Position numbers and translations under genes: made by a program | NCBI RefSeq assembly: GCF_016598475.1 | Contig: NZ_JAEMUX010000004.1 | Location: 124,001-188,000, forward strand | Origin: Streptomyces adelaidensis | GTDB lineage: Bacteria > Actinomycetota > Actinomycetes > Streptomycetales > Streptomycetaceae | Direction of reading: 5' to 3' | Length of the DNA: 64,000 bases | Notes under the pieces: generated by a model | Database searches by the model: none | What the model saw: only the letters and a program-made list of their open reading frames with translations | What the model was told of the DNA's origin: nothing | Shown: piece by piece, positions 1-8,126 of the stretch | Layout: each line of letters begins with the position of its first letter | Numbering within the stretch: position 1 is the first letter of the stretch

Positions 1-1605
1 GCCCCGCTCGTCCGGTCCGGGCACGTCTACCGGCTCCAGGGCGCGCAGAGCGGCAAGTCGCTCGCCCCGTCGGAGGACGGCACCGGCGTGGTCATCCGCA
101 CGACCGACGCCGCGAGCGCCCGGCAGCTGTGGTCGGTGGAGCAGCTGACCCCGGGCACCGACAACCGCGAGCGCTACGCCCTCACCAACGCCGACACCGG
201 CAAGCGGCTGGCGGTGCGCGACAACCAGGCCGTCCTCGAAGACCCGGCAGCGGACCCGGCGGACGGTGATGTCCCCGAAGCCGCGCAGTGGATCATGTCG
301 ACGACGGGCGACGGCAGTTGGACCTTCGTGAACGTCGCCACCGGCCGCCTGGCCGACGTCGCCGGGCAATCGTCGGCGGACGGCGCCAAGGTGTCGACGT
401 ACACCCCGACCTCGGCGGGCAACCAGCGCTGGACCGTGACCGACGAGACCGTGCTGCGCACCGAGCGGGCCGAGGCGTTCACCGTGCCGCGGCTGCGGCC
501 GAAGCTGCCGGAGACGGTGACGCCGGTGTTCCGGGACGGCGCCCGGGGCTCCCTGCCCGTGGTGTGGGACCTTCCGTCGGACCGGAATTGGCGCGAGCCC
601 GGGACCGTACGGGTCACGGGTGAGGCGACCGACGCCCTCGGGCGGAAGATCGCCGCGAAGGCCGTCGTCACCGTCGACACGATCGCCTCGACCGTCCCCG
701 GCCGCGCCAAGACCTACGTGGGCGGCGAGCCGGAGCTGCCGGCGACGGTCGTCGGCCTCGGCAGGCACGGCGGCCGGACCGCCCTCCCCGTCACCTGGGG
801 CGCCGCTCCCGAGGGGGCGTTCGACAAGGCCGGGGCCGTGACGCTGACCGGCACCGCCGAGGTCGTCGACGGCAGCACGGCCGCCGCGTCGGTACGCGTC
901 CAGGTCACCGAAGCCACAGCGACCAACATCGCGCCCGAGACGGGCGTCTTTGTCGCCGCCACCTTCACCGAGAGCGGCTACTCCGCGGAGCGCCTGCGCG
1001 ACGGCACCACCGGCGAGAAGGCCTGGTCCAACTGGAGGTCGGGCACCAAGAACCCGTCCGACACCCTCACCTTCACGCTGCCGAAGAGCCGCGACCTCAC
1101 CCGGATCGTCGCCCACTTCCACCGGGACGGGACCAATGTCTCCTTCCCGGAGAGCCTGAAGGTGCAGGTCAGGGCGGCCGACGACGGTCCGTGGACCGAT
1201 GCGAGCGGTTCGGTCGCGGTCGGCACGGAGGGCACACCGGTCATCGACGTCCCGCTCGACGAGGGCCCGGCGACCGGCGTGCGCGTGGTCATGACCGCAC
1301 GTCAGGGCGGCTACATCACGATGAGCGAGATCGAGGTGTACGCCAAGTCCGCCGGCGTCTCCTCGGACGCCGCCGCCACCGCCGTCGAGGTGGCCGGAAA
1401 ACCGGTCGCGTCCTTCGACCCCGACACCACCGCCTACCGGGTCGTCACGTCCGACCCGACCCGGGCCGAGGTCACAGCGACGGCCCGCGACCCGTACGCG
1501 ACCGTCACCGTCGACCGGACCACTCGCACCTCGGCCGTCGTCTCCGTGACGAGCGAGGACGGTACCGAGACCCGGAAGTACCGGATCGATCTCGTACGAC
1601 GCTGA
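1..1605 (+). CDS. Secreted carbohydrate-active protein, C-terminal part (ricin-type lectin, Ig-like and discoidin-like domains)
   Basis: The reading frame is open from base 1, so the N-terminus and any catalytic domain lie upstream of the window. About the first 150 residues look like a ricin-type beta-trefoil lectin, with repeated QxW-like endings (QLWSV, AQWIM, QRWTV). Two Ig-like domains of the kind attached to Streptomyces glycoside hydrolases follow, each with a PVxW core (PVVWDL, PVTWGA). Next comes a discoidin/F5-8C-like beta-sandwich with SGYSAERLRDG and ITMSEIEVYA, and then a C-terminal beta-rich Ig-like domain. This architecture is usual for the tail of large secreted glycosidases such as GH2 enzymes. 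The enzyme class cannot be determined from this part. The gene ends at a strong bidirectional hairpin shared with the convergent mannanase. Confidence 0.8.
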   Translation, partial: APLVRSGHVYRLQGAQSGKSLAPSEDGTGVVIRTTDAASARQLWSVEQLTPGTDNRERYALTNADTGKRLAVRDNQAVLEDPAADPADGDVPEAAQWIMSTTGDGSWTFVNVATGRLADVAGQSSADGAKVSTYTPTSAGNQRWTVTDETVLRTERAEAFTVPRLRPKLPETVTPVFRDGARGSLPVVWDLPSDRNWREPGTVRVTGEATDALGRKIAAKAVVTVDTIASTVPGRAKTYVGGEPELPATVVGLGRHGGRTALPVTWGAAPEGAFDKAGAVTLTGTAEVVDGSTAAASVRVQVTEATATNIAPETGVFVAATFTESGYSAERLRDGTTGEKAWSNWRSGTKNPSDTLTFTLPKSRDLTRIVAHFHRDGTNVSFPESLKVQVRAADDGPWTDASGSVAVGTEGTPVIDVPLDEGPATGVRVVMTARQGGYITMSEIEVYAKSAGVSSDAAATAVEVAGKPVASFDPDTTAYRVVTSDPTRAEVTATARDPYATVTVDRTTRTSAVVSVTSEDGTETRKYRIDLVRR

Positions 1606-1610
1606 AACAG

Positions 1611-1642
1611 GTCGGCGGGGGCCGATGACGGCCCCCGCCGAC
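1611..1642. terminator. Bidirectional terminator hairpin between convergent genes
   Basis: A perfect 13-bp inverted repeat, GTCGGCGGGGGCC and its complement, encloses the 6-nt loop GATGAC. It starts 5 bp after the stop codon of the lectin-domain gene and ends 26 bp before the stop codon of the convergent mannanase. There is no U-tract, as is usual for Streptomyces terminators. Confidence 0.85.
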
Positions 1643-1668
1643 CGTACGAGCGACTGGTCGACCGCTGC

Positions 1669-3360
1669 TCAACTGCTCACGCAGGCCGCCCCGTTGAGAG
1701 TGAAGGTCGTCGGCGCGGTGTTGGTGGTGCCCTTGCTGCCGATGAACCCGGCCGTGACGGAGCCCGCGGCGGGGACGGTGGAGGTGTAGGAGGCGGGGGC
1801 GACGCTCACCGAACCGCCTGTCTGCGTGGGGGTTCCGCCCCACATGTTGGTGATCTTCTGGCCGTCCGCGAAGGTGAAGGCGAGGGTCCAGCCGCTGATG
1901 GCGCTGGTGCCGGTGTTGCGGATGACGATCTCGCCCTGGTAGCCGCCCTGCCACTCGTTGGTGGCGCGGTAGGCGACGGAGCAGGTCCCTGCGGGTGTGT
2001 CGTCGGTGGTGACGCTCACCGTGGCCGAGCGGGGCGACCGGTTGCCGGCCGCGTCCCGGGCGTAGACCGCGAAGGTGTAGGCGGTGTCGGCGGTGAGGCC
2101 GGTCACCGTGGCGGAGTTGGCGGTGGACGCGGCGACCTTGGTCTCCGTGCCGCCGCTGACGCGGACGACGTCGTACGCGGTGACGCCCACATTGTCCGTG
2201 GCGGCGGTCCAGGAGAGCGTGGCGGAGGTGGCCGTCACCGCGGAGGCGGCCGGGGTGCCGGGGGTGGTCGGGGCCTCGGTGTCGCCCGGGTTGCCGCCGC
2301 CGAAGACCGTGGCTTCCTCGGCGGTCTGCGCGATGCCGTCGGCGCCGTTGAAGATGCGCTGGCCCCAGGCGCTGAGCCGCGTGGGGTCGAAGTCGGTCGC
2401 CAGGTCGAGGATCGGGTCGGTGTTGCCGCTCCAGGACCAGGCGAGATAGCCGAGGTCCAGCTGCTCGGCGGTGGCCATCATGGTGTCCTCGTCCGGGTCG
2501 CCCCACTGGTCGGCGGGCCCGCCGAACTCACCGATGAGGATCGGCAGTCGCGCGTTCACGAAGGCGTTGAGATAGTCGGTGATCTCCGCGGCCGTGTCGA
2601 AGACGCTGTACATGTGGATCGAGAAGATCAGGTTGCCCGTGGTGTCGGCGTCGTACACGGACTGGGCGTTGGCGCGCATGACGCCCTGCCAGTCCTGGCC
2701 CCAGTTGGGCGCGTCCACCATGATCGTGTGCTCGAAGCCGGCGGCCCGCAGCTTCTGTACGGCGGCGATGGTGGGGGCGGTCCAGCCTTCGGGGTCGGTG
2801 TTGCCCCAGGGCTCGTTGCCGATGTTGATGACGACGTAGTTCTCTTCGCCCGTGAGCACGCTCTTGAGGCCGATCCAGTAGTCGGCCGCGTGGTCGAGGG
2901 TCCCGGCCGCCGTCTCCTCTCCGTATCCGGTGGTGTCGTGCACCTCCAGGACGCAGATGAGCCGGTTGGCCTTGCACTGCGCGACGACGTTCGCCACGTC
3001 CGAGGCGCTGTTCTGGGTCCAGCGGTGTCCGTCGGAGAGGACGACGCGGACGGTGTTGGCGCCCAGCGCCTTGACGTCGGCCAGCGACTGCGTCTCGCCC
3101 GGATACCAGGTGTGGGCGTGGTTGACGCCGCGCATCACGAAATCGTTGCCGTTGCCCTCCAGCAGCCGGCCGTCGTCGATGTGGAGTCCGGTGGCGAGCG
3201 CACCGGGCGACGACTGCGCCTGGGCGACGGCCGGGGCGAGGACCCCGAGCGCCCCGAGGAGGGCGAGCCCGATCAGGCTCGCGAGTCCGGCCAGGAGGCT
3301 GGGTAAGGGGTTCCTTCGCTGTGTGGTTCTTGTCGTTCTCACAGTTCTCACGGTTCTCAC
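1669..3360 (-). CDS. Secreted endo-1,4-beta-mannanase, GH5 subfamily 8 type, with FnIII and CBM2
   Basis: The 563-residue protein hydrolyses internal beta-1,4-mannosidic bonds of plant mannan outside the cell. A signal peptide with a long hydrophobic core occupies about residues 20-48. The catalytic domain (about 55-355) closely resembles actinobacterial Man5A-type mannanases: NHAHTWYPGET near residue 80, acid/base Glu183 in NIGNEPWGN, nucleophile Glu278 in LIGEFGG, and an aromatic WSWSGN subsite. A fibronectin III linker spans about 362-455 and a C-terminal CBM2 about 459-563 (NEWQGGYQGEI, SGWTLAFTF). The start is ambiguous because the 5' end is a 9-bp tandem repeat of GTGAGAACN. The first GTG has a GGAG 5 nt upstream. 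Codon 19 is TTA (3304-3306). A CebR-type operator lies 74 bp upstream. Cellulase activity is less likely than mannanase activity. Confidence 0.9.
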   Translation of the reverse strand: MRTVRTVRTTRTTQRRNPLPSLLAGLASLIGLALLGALGVLAPAVAQAQSSPGALATGLHIDDGRLLEGNGNDFVMRGVNHAHTWYPGETQSLADVKALGANTVRVVLSDGHRWTQNSASDVANVVAQCKANRLICVLEVHDTTGYGEETAAGTLDHAADYWIGLKSVLTGEENYVVINIGNEPWGNTDPEGWTAPTIAAVQKLRAAGFEHTIMVDAPNWGQDWQGVMRANAQSVYDADTTGNLIFSIHMYSVFDTAAEITDYLNAFVNARLPILIGEFGGPADQWGDPDEDTMMATAEQLDLGYLAWSWSGNTDPILDLATDFDPTRLSAWGQRIFNGADGIAQTAEEATVFGGGNPGDTEAPTTPGTPAASAVTATSATLSWTAATDNVGVTAYDVVRVSGGTETKVAASTANSATVTGLTADTAYTFAVYARDAAGNRSPRSATVSVTTDDTPAGTCSVAYRATNEWQGGYQGEIVIRNTGTSAISGWTLAFTFADGQKITNMWGGTPTQTGGSVSVAPASYTSTVPAAGSVTAGFIGSKGTTNTAPTTFTLNGAACVSS

Positions 3361-3433
3361 TGCGGCTCCAGGTGGGGGTGAGCGCCGGGAATCTCAGGCG
3401 TGAAAGGGGGTGCGGAGGCGTGGGGGGTGGCGA

Positions 3434-3447
3434 TGGGAGCGCTCCCA
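3434..3447. promoter_or_regulatory. CebR-type LacI operator upstream of the mannanase
   Basis: TGGGAGCGCTCCCA is a perfect 14-bp palindrome identical to the consensus operator of CebR, the LacI-family repressor of cellulolytic genes in Streptomyces released by cello-oligosaccharides. It lies 74 bp upstream of the mannanase start. No intact cebR is in the window, so the repressor would act in trans. Confidence 0.85.
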
Positions 3448-3450
3448 TGA

Positions 3451-3750
3451 ACCCACTTCGCCACGTACACGTCAAGACTTCGCGCGCGCTCGGTGACGCA
3501 GGCCCCCGCGGACGGCCGCCGCGACGACCGCGTCCCGCTCGGCGCCGTCGCGGTCATGGGCTTCGACAACTGGCAGGTCCTGACCGCCGGTTCCCGCCCC
3601 CACCTGACCAGCGTCGACATGAACCTCGAACAGGTGGGACGCGTGGCCGCCCAAGCCCTGTTCACCGCGATCTCCGGAACCGGCCGCTCAGGGATCGAGA
3701 CGCTCCCCTGCCGAGTGGTGATCAGAGGCTCCACGGCACCACTGTCATGA
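3451..3750 (+). pseudogene. LacI-family regulator, C-terminal remnant
   Basis: The frame is open from 3451 after a stop at 3448-3450. The translation from about 3540 (AVAVMGFDNWQVLTAGSRP, then LTSVDMNLEQVGRVAAQAL) is the end of a LacI-family sugar-binding domain. The helix-turn-helix and most of the effector domain (roughly 250 residues) are absent. No ribosome-binding site serves the GTG at 3493, and the upstream DNA is the mannanase promoter. The likely history is a deletion that removed a regulator once divergent from, or adjacent to, the mannanase. The remaining 100 bp to the next gene show nothing recognisable. Confidence 0.8.
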
Positions 3751-3852
3751 GCGGCCGCGCCGGAAGACCGCGAGTCAGCGGGTGGTTCCCGGCTCAGGTC
3801 ACAGCCGCCGAAGCAGCGTGGAACTGACGGGCGCTCACCGGCACGCGGCACA

Positions 3853-4533
3853 TCAGCCAGGAAGACCCGTGCGCCCCGGTTTCACCAACCCGGACTCGTA
3901 CGCAAGCACCACCGCCTGCGCGCGGCTGCCGAGGTCGAGCTTGGACATGGTGCGGTTCAGATGCGTCTTGACGGTCGCCTCGCTGATGAACAGCCGGCCG
4001 GCGATGTCCATGTTCGACAGCCCCTGTGCGATCAGCCGGAGCACCTCCACCTCGCGCGCCGTGAGGACCGCCAGATCGGCCGACGGCTCCACCACCCGGT
4101 CATGGGGGGCGAGAGCCTCGATCAGCCGCCTGGTCACGCTCGGCGCGAAGAGCGTGTCGCCGTTCGCGACCGCCGCCACCGCGGCGAGCAGCCGCTCGGG
4201 GCCGGCATCCTTGAGCAGGAAGCCGGAGGCTCCCGCGCGGAGCGCGGCGTACACGTACTCATCGAGGTCGAACGTGGTCAGCACCAGGATCCTGGGCGGC
4301 GGCCCCGCGCCGTCCGCCCCGGCCAGAATCCGTTCGGTGGCGGTGATGCCGCTGATGCCCGGCATGCGGATATCCATCAGGATCACGTCGGGGCGGGTCG
4401 CCGCCGCCCGCTCGACGGCCTCCGCCCCGTCGGCCGCCTCACCGACGACCTCGATGCCGGGCGCGGCGCGCAACAGCCCCACGAGTCCGGCCCGGATCAG
4501 AAACTGGTCGTCGACGACGAGCACCCTCGTCAT
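3853..4533 (-). CDS. NarL/LuxR-family response regulator
   Basis: The 226-residue protein has a receiver domain with acidic pocket VDD near residue 8, phospho-acceptor Asp54 in ILMDIRMPG, the switch region LTTFD and Lys in LLKDA. It ends with a LuxR-type helix-turn-helix (LTAREVEVLRLIAQGLSNMDIA, then ISEATVKTHL). The start is the ATG at 4531-4533, which overlaps the kinase stop by 4 bp (ATGA). An in-frame extension upstream lies inside the kinase gene and has no homology to this family. It is co-transcribed and translationally coupled with the kinase. The target genes are unknown. Confidence 0.93.
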   Translation of the reverse strand: MTRVLVVDDQFLIRAGLVGLLRAAPGIEVVGEAADGAEAVERAAATRPDVILMDIRMPGISGITATERILAGADGAGPPPRILVLTTFDLDEYVYAALRAGASGFLLKDAGPERLLAAVAAVANGDTLFAPSVTRRLIEALAPHDRVVEPSADLAVLTAREVEVLRLIAQGLSNMDIAGRLFISEATVKTHLNRTMSKLDLGSRAQAVVLAYESGLVKPGRTGLPG

Positions 4534-5768
4534 GTGCGTGTCTCGTCCCCCTGAGGCGTGGCCGACGCCGAAGTGGGCAGCGTCAGCCGGACGCCGAAGC
4601 CCCCCTCGGGCCGGGGGCCGATGTGCACCGTCCCGCCGTAGAGCCTGGCGCGCTCGCGCATGCCGATCAAGCCGTGTCCGGCACCCGGCAGGAATCTGTC
4701 CGGATCCGTACGTTCTTTCGAGCCGCCGTCGTCCGTGACGGTCACCGACAGCTGCCGCACCCCGTACGCGACCACGACGACCGCCCGAGCCGCATGCGCA
4801 TGCTTGAGAACGTTCGTCAACGCCTCCTGGACCACGCGGTACGCGCACAGCTCCACACCCGGCGCGAGCGGCCGCGGCCGCCCGGTGACGGTCAACTCCA
4901 CCGGCACCCCCGCGGCCCGGATGCGTCCGGCCATCTCGTCGAGCCGGCCGAGGCCGGGCACGGAGTCGTACGACGCCGGGCCCCGGGCGTCGCCGTTGCC
5001 GTCGGTGCGCAGGACGGCCAGCATCCGGCGCAGCTCCTCCAGCCCCTCCCTGCTGGTGTCGCTGATCGTGCGCAACGCCTCATGTGCCGCGCCGGGATCG
5101 GAGCCGAAGACGTATCCGGCCATCCCGGCCTGCACCGAGATCACCGACATGTGGTGGGCGACCACGTCATGCAGCTCTCTCGCTATGCGGCCCTGCTCCT
5201 CGGCGACCGCTCGCCGGGCCCGTTCCGCCTGCTCGCGGCGGAGTTGCTCGGTCAGTACGGCCAGTTGGTCGCCCCGCTCGGCGGAGACCCGGGCCGCGTG
5301 GCCGAACCGGCACATGACCAGAGGGAACACCACCGCTTGCACGGTCACCGTGGCCATGGAACTCTCCTGGGCCGTCAGCCCCGCATACATCCACACCCCG
5401 CCCGTCAGCGCCGCGCAGCCCAGCGCCGTGCGCGGCGAGCGCGCGGCGGCGACGGTGTAGAGCGCCAGCATCGGCGCGAGGCAGTTCACCACCGGCCAGT
5501 AGCCGGCGGATATGTAACCGGTCCACGCGGCGCACACGATCAGGCAGACGGCGACGGGGGCCCGACGGCGGGCGGCGACGGGCACATTGACCAGTGCGGT
5601 CAGCGCATAGCCGGAGGAGTCGAGCGGCTCCCAGCCGGGCGCCGGGACCTGCTCGTGCCCGAGCAGCATGCTCGCCGCCGTGAAGGCCAGCGCCAAGCCC
5701 ACGTCCACCAGCCCTGTGTTCCGCAGCACGCGCGCAGCGTAGACCCAGGCGACGGGCTCAGGCATCAA
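4530..5768 (-). CDS. Membrane sensor histidine kinase, NarL-system type (HisKA_3)
   Basis: This 412-residue kinase has several hydrophobic segments in its first 150 residues, then a coiled region ending in the HisKA_3 dimerisation and phosphoacceptor motif ELHDVVAHHMSVISVQAG. The C-terminal HATPase_c domain carries VVQEALTNVLKHA (N box) and GHGLIGMRERARLYGG (G boxes). It forms the first gene of a two-gene operon with the response regulator. The sensed signal is not evident. The 168-bp divergent gap to the next gene presumably holds both promoters. Confidence 0.92.
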   Translation of the reverse strand: MMPEPVAWVYAARVLRNTGLVDVGLALAFTAASMLLGHEQVPAPGWEPLDSSGYALTALVNVPVAARRRAPVAVCLIVCAAWTGYISAGYWPVVNCLAPMLALYTVAAARSPRTALGCAALTGGVWMYAGLTAQESSMATVTVQAVVFPLVMCRFGHAARVSAERGDQLAVLTEQLRREQAERARRAVAEEQGRIARELHDVVAHHMSVISVQAGMAGYVFGSDPGAAHEALRTISDTSREGLEELRRMLAVLRTDGNGDARGPASYDSVPGLGRLDEMAGRIRAAGVPVELTVTGRPRPLAPGVELCAYRVVQEALTNVLKHAHAARAVVVVAYGVRQLSVTVTDDGGSKERTDPDRFLPGAGHGLIGMRERARLYGGTVHIGPRPEGGFGVRLTLPTSASATPQGDETRT

Positions 5769-5936
5769 CCAGGCGGTGTAGCACGGGAGTTGTACGCGAC
5801 CGGACCGCTACCGCCGTGGTTGGGCGAAAGCTCAACCCCGCACGGGACGCGGTGCGGCCCCGGCTGTACCTACCGTCTGACCGTCACCCAGCGAGCCGGT
5901 CCATCGGGACGGCTCGAAGGAGAAACGAGGGGAAGT

Positions 5937-6323
5937 ATGAACATGACCTCACGCAGGCGGATCGCACTCGCCTTCACCACCGCGGTCGTCGGTGCCGGTC
6001 TGGCCGTCGCACCCACGGCGAGCGCCGCACCGGCGCAGTCCGCTCAGAACGTCCAGGCGGCGGCCTTTTCCTGCGGCTACTACAGCGGCACCGCGCTGAC
6101 CAAGGCCAACCAGACCGGTGCCGCCGCGGCGGCACGGATCAAGGAGGTGCAGTGCCTGATCAACTACAACACCTCCTACCCGACATGGCTCAACGAGGAC
6201 GGGGACTTCGGCACCGCGACATACAACGCCGTGAGGTCGGTCCAGAGCCACGCCGGGATCTCCGTCGACGGCCAGGTCGGCTCCGTCACCTGGGGCAAGC
6301 TGCGCGCCGGCGTGTGGTGGTGA
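5937..6323 (+). CDS. Small secreted peptidoglycan-binding-domain protein
   Basis: The 128-residue precursor has a Sec signal peptide (MNMTSRRR, hydrophobic core, then ASAAPAQS) and a PG_binding_1 domain from about residue 60: RIKEVQCLINYN, DGDFGTATYNAVRSVQ, GISVDGQVGSVTWGKL. Such proteins bind the cell wall or prime other exoenzymes and have no catalytic domain. The start ATG at 5937 follows GAGGGGAAG. It stands alone between a divergent two-component operon and a MarR remnant. Confidence 0.88.
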   Translation: MNMTSRRRIALAFTTAVVGAGLAVAPTASAAPAQSAQNVQAAAFSCGYYSGTALTKANQTGAAAAARIKEVQCLINYNTSYPTWLNEDGDFGTATYNAVRSVQSHAGISVDGQVGSVTWGKLRAGVWW

Positions 6324-6379
6324 CCCCGCGCCCGATCCGCTAGCCCCATGACCTCCAGGAACAAAAAACGGGATGCGGC

Positions 6380-6565
6380 CTAGCAGGACTCGTCCAGGTA
6401 ACCGCGCGCCAGTGCGCCGGCGCGGGTGAACCAGTCGGTGAGGACGGTGAGTTCGTCGGCCGTGTACTGGGTGAACAGCTCCGCGAGGCGGGCGTGGAAC
6501 GGGCCGTAGACGGCTCTCACGCGCTCGGCGGCGTCGGGGGTCGCGACCACGCGGACCCGGCGCCG
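6380..6565 (-). pseudogene. MarR-family regulator, C-terminal remnant
   Basis: The minus strand upstream of a TAG at 6380-6382 reads RRVRVVATPDAAERVRAVYG, then FHARLAELFTQYTADELTVL and TDWFTRAGALARGYLDESC. This is the dimerisation-helix end of a MarR-family regulator with the wing strand at its left edge. The helix-turn-helix is missing: upstream of the fragment the frame loses similarity and reaches a stop near 6640. There is no start codon or ribosome-binding site. It is a 5'-deleted gene fragment in the otherwise empty 390-bp gap between the peptidoglycan-binding gene and the LacI regulator. Confidence 0.75.
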
Positions 6566-6712
6566 AGGGAGGCCGCGGCCACGGAGGCGAGGGTCGTGCT
6601 GCGGAACCTGGACATCGGGTCCTCCAGCCTGGGTAAACGATTACTCCCCTCGCAGCCCAGCAGTCCCGCCTCCACCCCTCGAAACAGAGCTCGGATGCAG
6701 TAACGTCGAGCC

Positions 6713-7828
6713 GTGACGGACATCGAAAACGGCCGCCGGAAGAGCCCGGAACCCAAGAGTGCCAGGCGCCGACGGAGCAGCACCTCGGTCGGCGAGCGGC
6801 CCAGCACGATTCGGGATGTCGCCGCGCAGGCCGGGGTGTCCGTAGCAACCGTTTCCCGGGCGTTGGCCGGGAACTATCCGGTGTCCAAGGAGACCAGGGC
6901 CCGGGTCATGGCGGCCGTCGAGTCGCTGCGCTACGTGGTGAACGTGCACGCCAAGGCGCTCTCGGGACGGGTCGCGGGCCCGGTCGCCCTGGTCATCAGG
7001 GACATCACCGGGCCCTCGCTGGCCCATGTCGCGGCGGGGGTGGAGCAGGAGGCCGCCGACCGGGGCCGGCTGAGCCTGGTGTGCGCCACACACGACGACG
7101 CGGCCCGCGAGGACGACCTCGTGCAGCTGATGCGGGAGCAGCACGCGGCCGCGGTCGTCCTGGTCGGCGGCGCGGTCGAGAACGAGGCGTACCGGCGGCG
7201 CATGGCCGAGTACGCCACAGCGCTGGACGCGGTCGGCTCCCGGCTGGTGCTGGTGGGCCGCCCCCCGCTGCCCGGCGACCTGCCGGTCACCGTGGTGCAG
7301 TACGACAACCGGGGCGGCGCCTTCCAGGCCACCGACCATCTGCTCACCGCCGGGCACCGGCGCGTCCTCTTCCTGGGCGGGGCCCCCGGGCTCAGCACCG
7401 GCGAGGAGCGCCGCGACGGCTTCCGGCAGGCGCTGCGGTCACACGGCCTGGCGCCCGTGGCGGAGTTGGAGCTGCCCGGCCCGTACACCCGCGTCTCGGG
7501 CTACCAGCGCACCCGGGAGGCGCTGGCGGCCGGCCTGGAGTTCACGGCGGTCTTCGCGGGCACCGACATGGTGGCCACAGGGGCGCTCGCCGCGCTGCGC
7601 GAGGCCGGTCTCGACGTGCCGGGCGACGTCTCCCTCGTCGGCTTCGACGACGTCCCGTTCGCCGCCGACCTCACCCCCGCGCTGACCACGGTGCGGGTGC
7701 CGTACGAGGATCTGGGGCGCACGGCGGTCCGGTTGGCGCTGGAGCGCGAGGAGCGCGTCGGGGGCGACGACCACGTGGTACTGAGCACGCAGTTGGTGAT
7801 CCGCCAGTCGGTACGGGCGCTTCAGTGA
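6713..7828 (+). CDS. LacI-family transcriptional regulator
   Basis: The 371-residue protein has a basic N-terminal extension of about 30 residues, then a canonical LacI helix-turn-helix and hinge (TIRDVAAQAGVSVATVSRAL, then VSKETRARVMAAVESLRY). The periplasmic-binding-protein-like effector domain includes ATDHLLTAGHRRVLFLGG and DVSLVGFDDVPFAADLTPAL. The start is GTG. The ligand is unknown. Its stop codon falls inside the first copy of a 20-bp repeat array containing GAACGTTC, a central-CG palindrome of the kind LacI proteins bind. This suggests control of the downstream secreted hydrolase. Confidence 0.92.
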   Translation: MTDIENGRRKSPEPKSARRRRSSTSVGERPSTIRDVAAQAGVSVATVSRALAGNYPVSKETRARVMAAVESLRYVVNVHAKALSGRVAGPVALVIRDITGPSLAHVAAGVEQEAADRGRLSLVCATHDDAAREDDLVQLMREQHAAAVVLVGGAVENEAYRRRMAEYATALDAVGSRLVLVGRPPLPGDLPVTVVQYDNRGGAFQATDHLLTAGHRRVLFLGGAPGLSTGEERRDGFRQALRSHGLAPVAELELPGPYTRVSGYQRTREALAAGLEFTAVFAGTDMVATGALAALREAGLDVPGDVSLVGFDDVPFAADLTPALTTVRVPYEDLGRTAVRLALEREERVGGDDHVVLSTQLVIRQSVRALQ

Positions 7829-7896
7829 ACGTTCGCCTGCCTTCGTGAACGTTCGCCTGCCTTCGTGAACGTACACCCCGGTTCGTGACGGCGGCG
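7821..7896. repeat. Array of ~20-bp direct repeats, possible operator cluster
   Basis: TTCGTGAACGTTCGCCTGCC occurs at 7842-7861. The copy before it (from 7821) differs by one inserted base, and the copies at 7862 and 7882 decay after TTCGTGAACG and TTCGTGACG. The two best copies contain the palindrome GAACGTTC. The 20-21 bp period equals two helical turns. The rest of the roughly 300-bp gap to the next gene shows no other clear signal. Confidence 0.7.
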
Positions 7897-8126
7897 CCGA
7901 AACAACCTCCGCTCGTCCACGTGAATTTGACGCGTCGCCATCTTGCCTTCGGGCCCTCGGCGCCATCAGGTCAACCGTCCCGGACTATTGACTCGGCTCA
8001 CCCCAGTAGCGATTCTCGTCACATCGCTTGTGCCAGCCATGACAATCGGGCTATGGCGTCGTGGTGTTCCCGCGTCCCGGAAGGTCTGGCCCATCGACCG
8101 CATCCCCCCGACCGAGGACGTGAGTG

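Noticed and set aside
3853..4848. 331-codon version of the response regulator
   Set aside because: The N-terminal 105 codons lie inside the kinase gene in another frame and lack homology. The ATGA-coupled start is normal.
7821..7896. Possible CRISPR remnant
   Set aside because: The 20-bp units are directly adjacent without spacers, and no cas gene is present.
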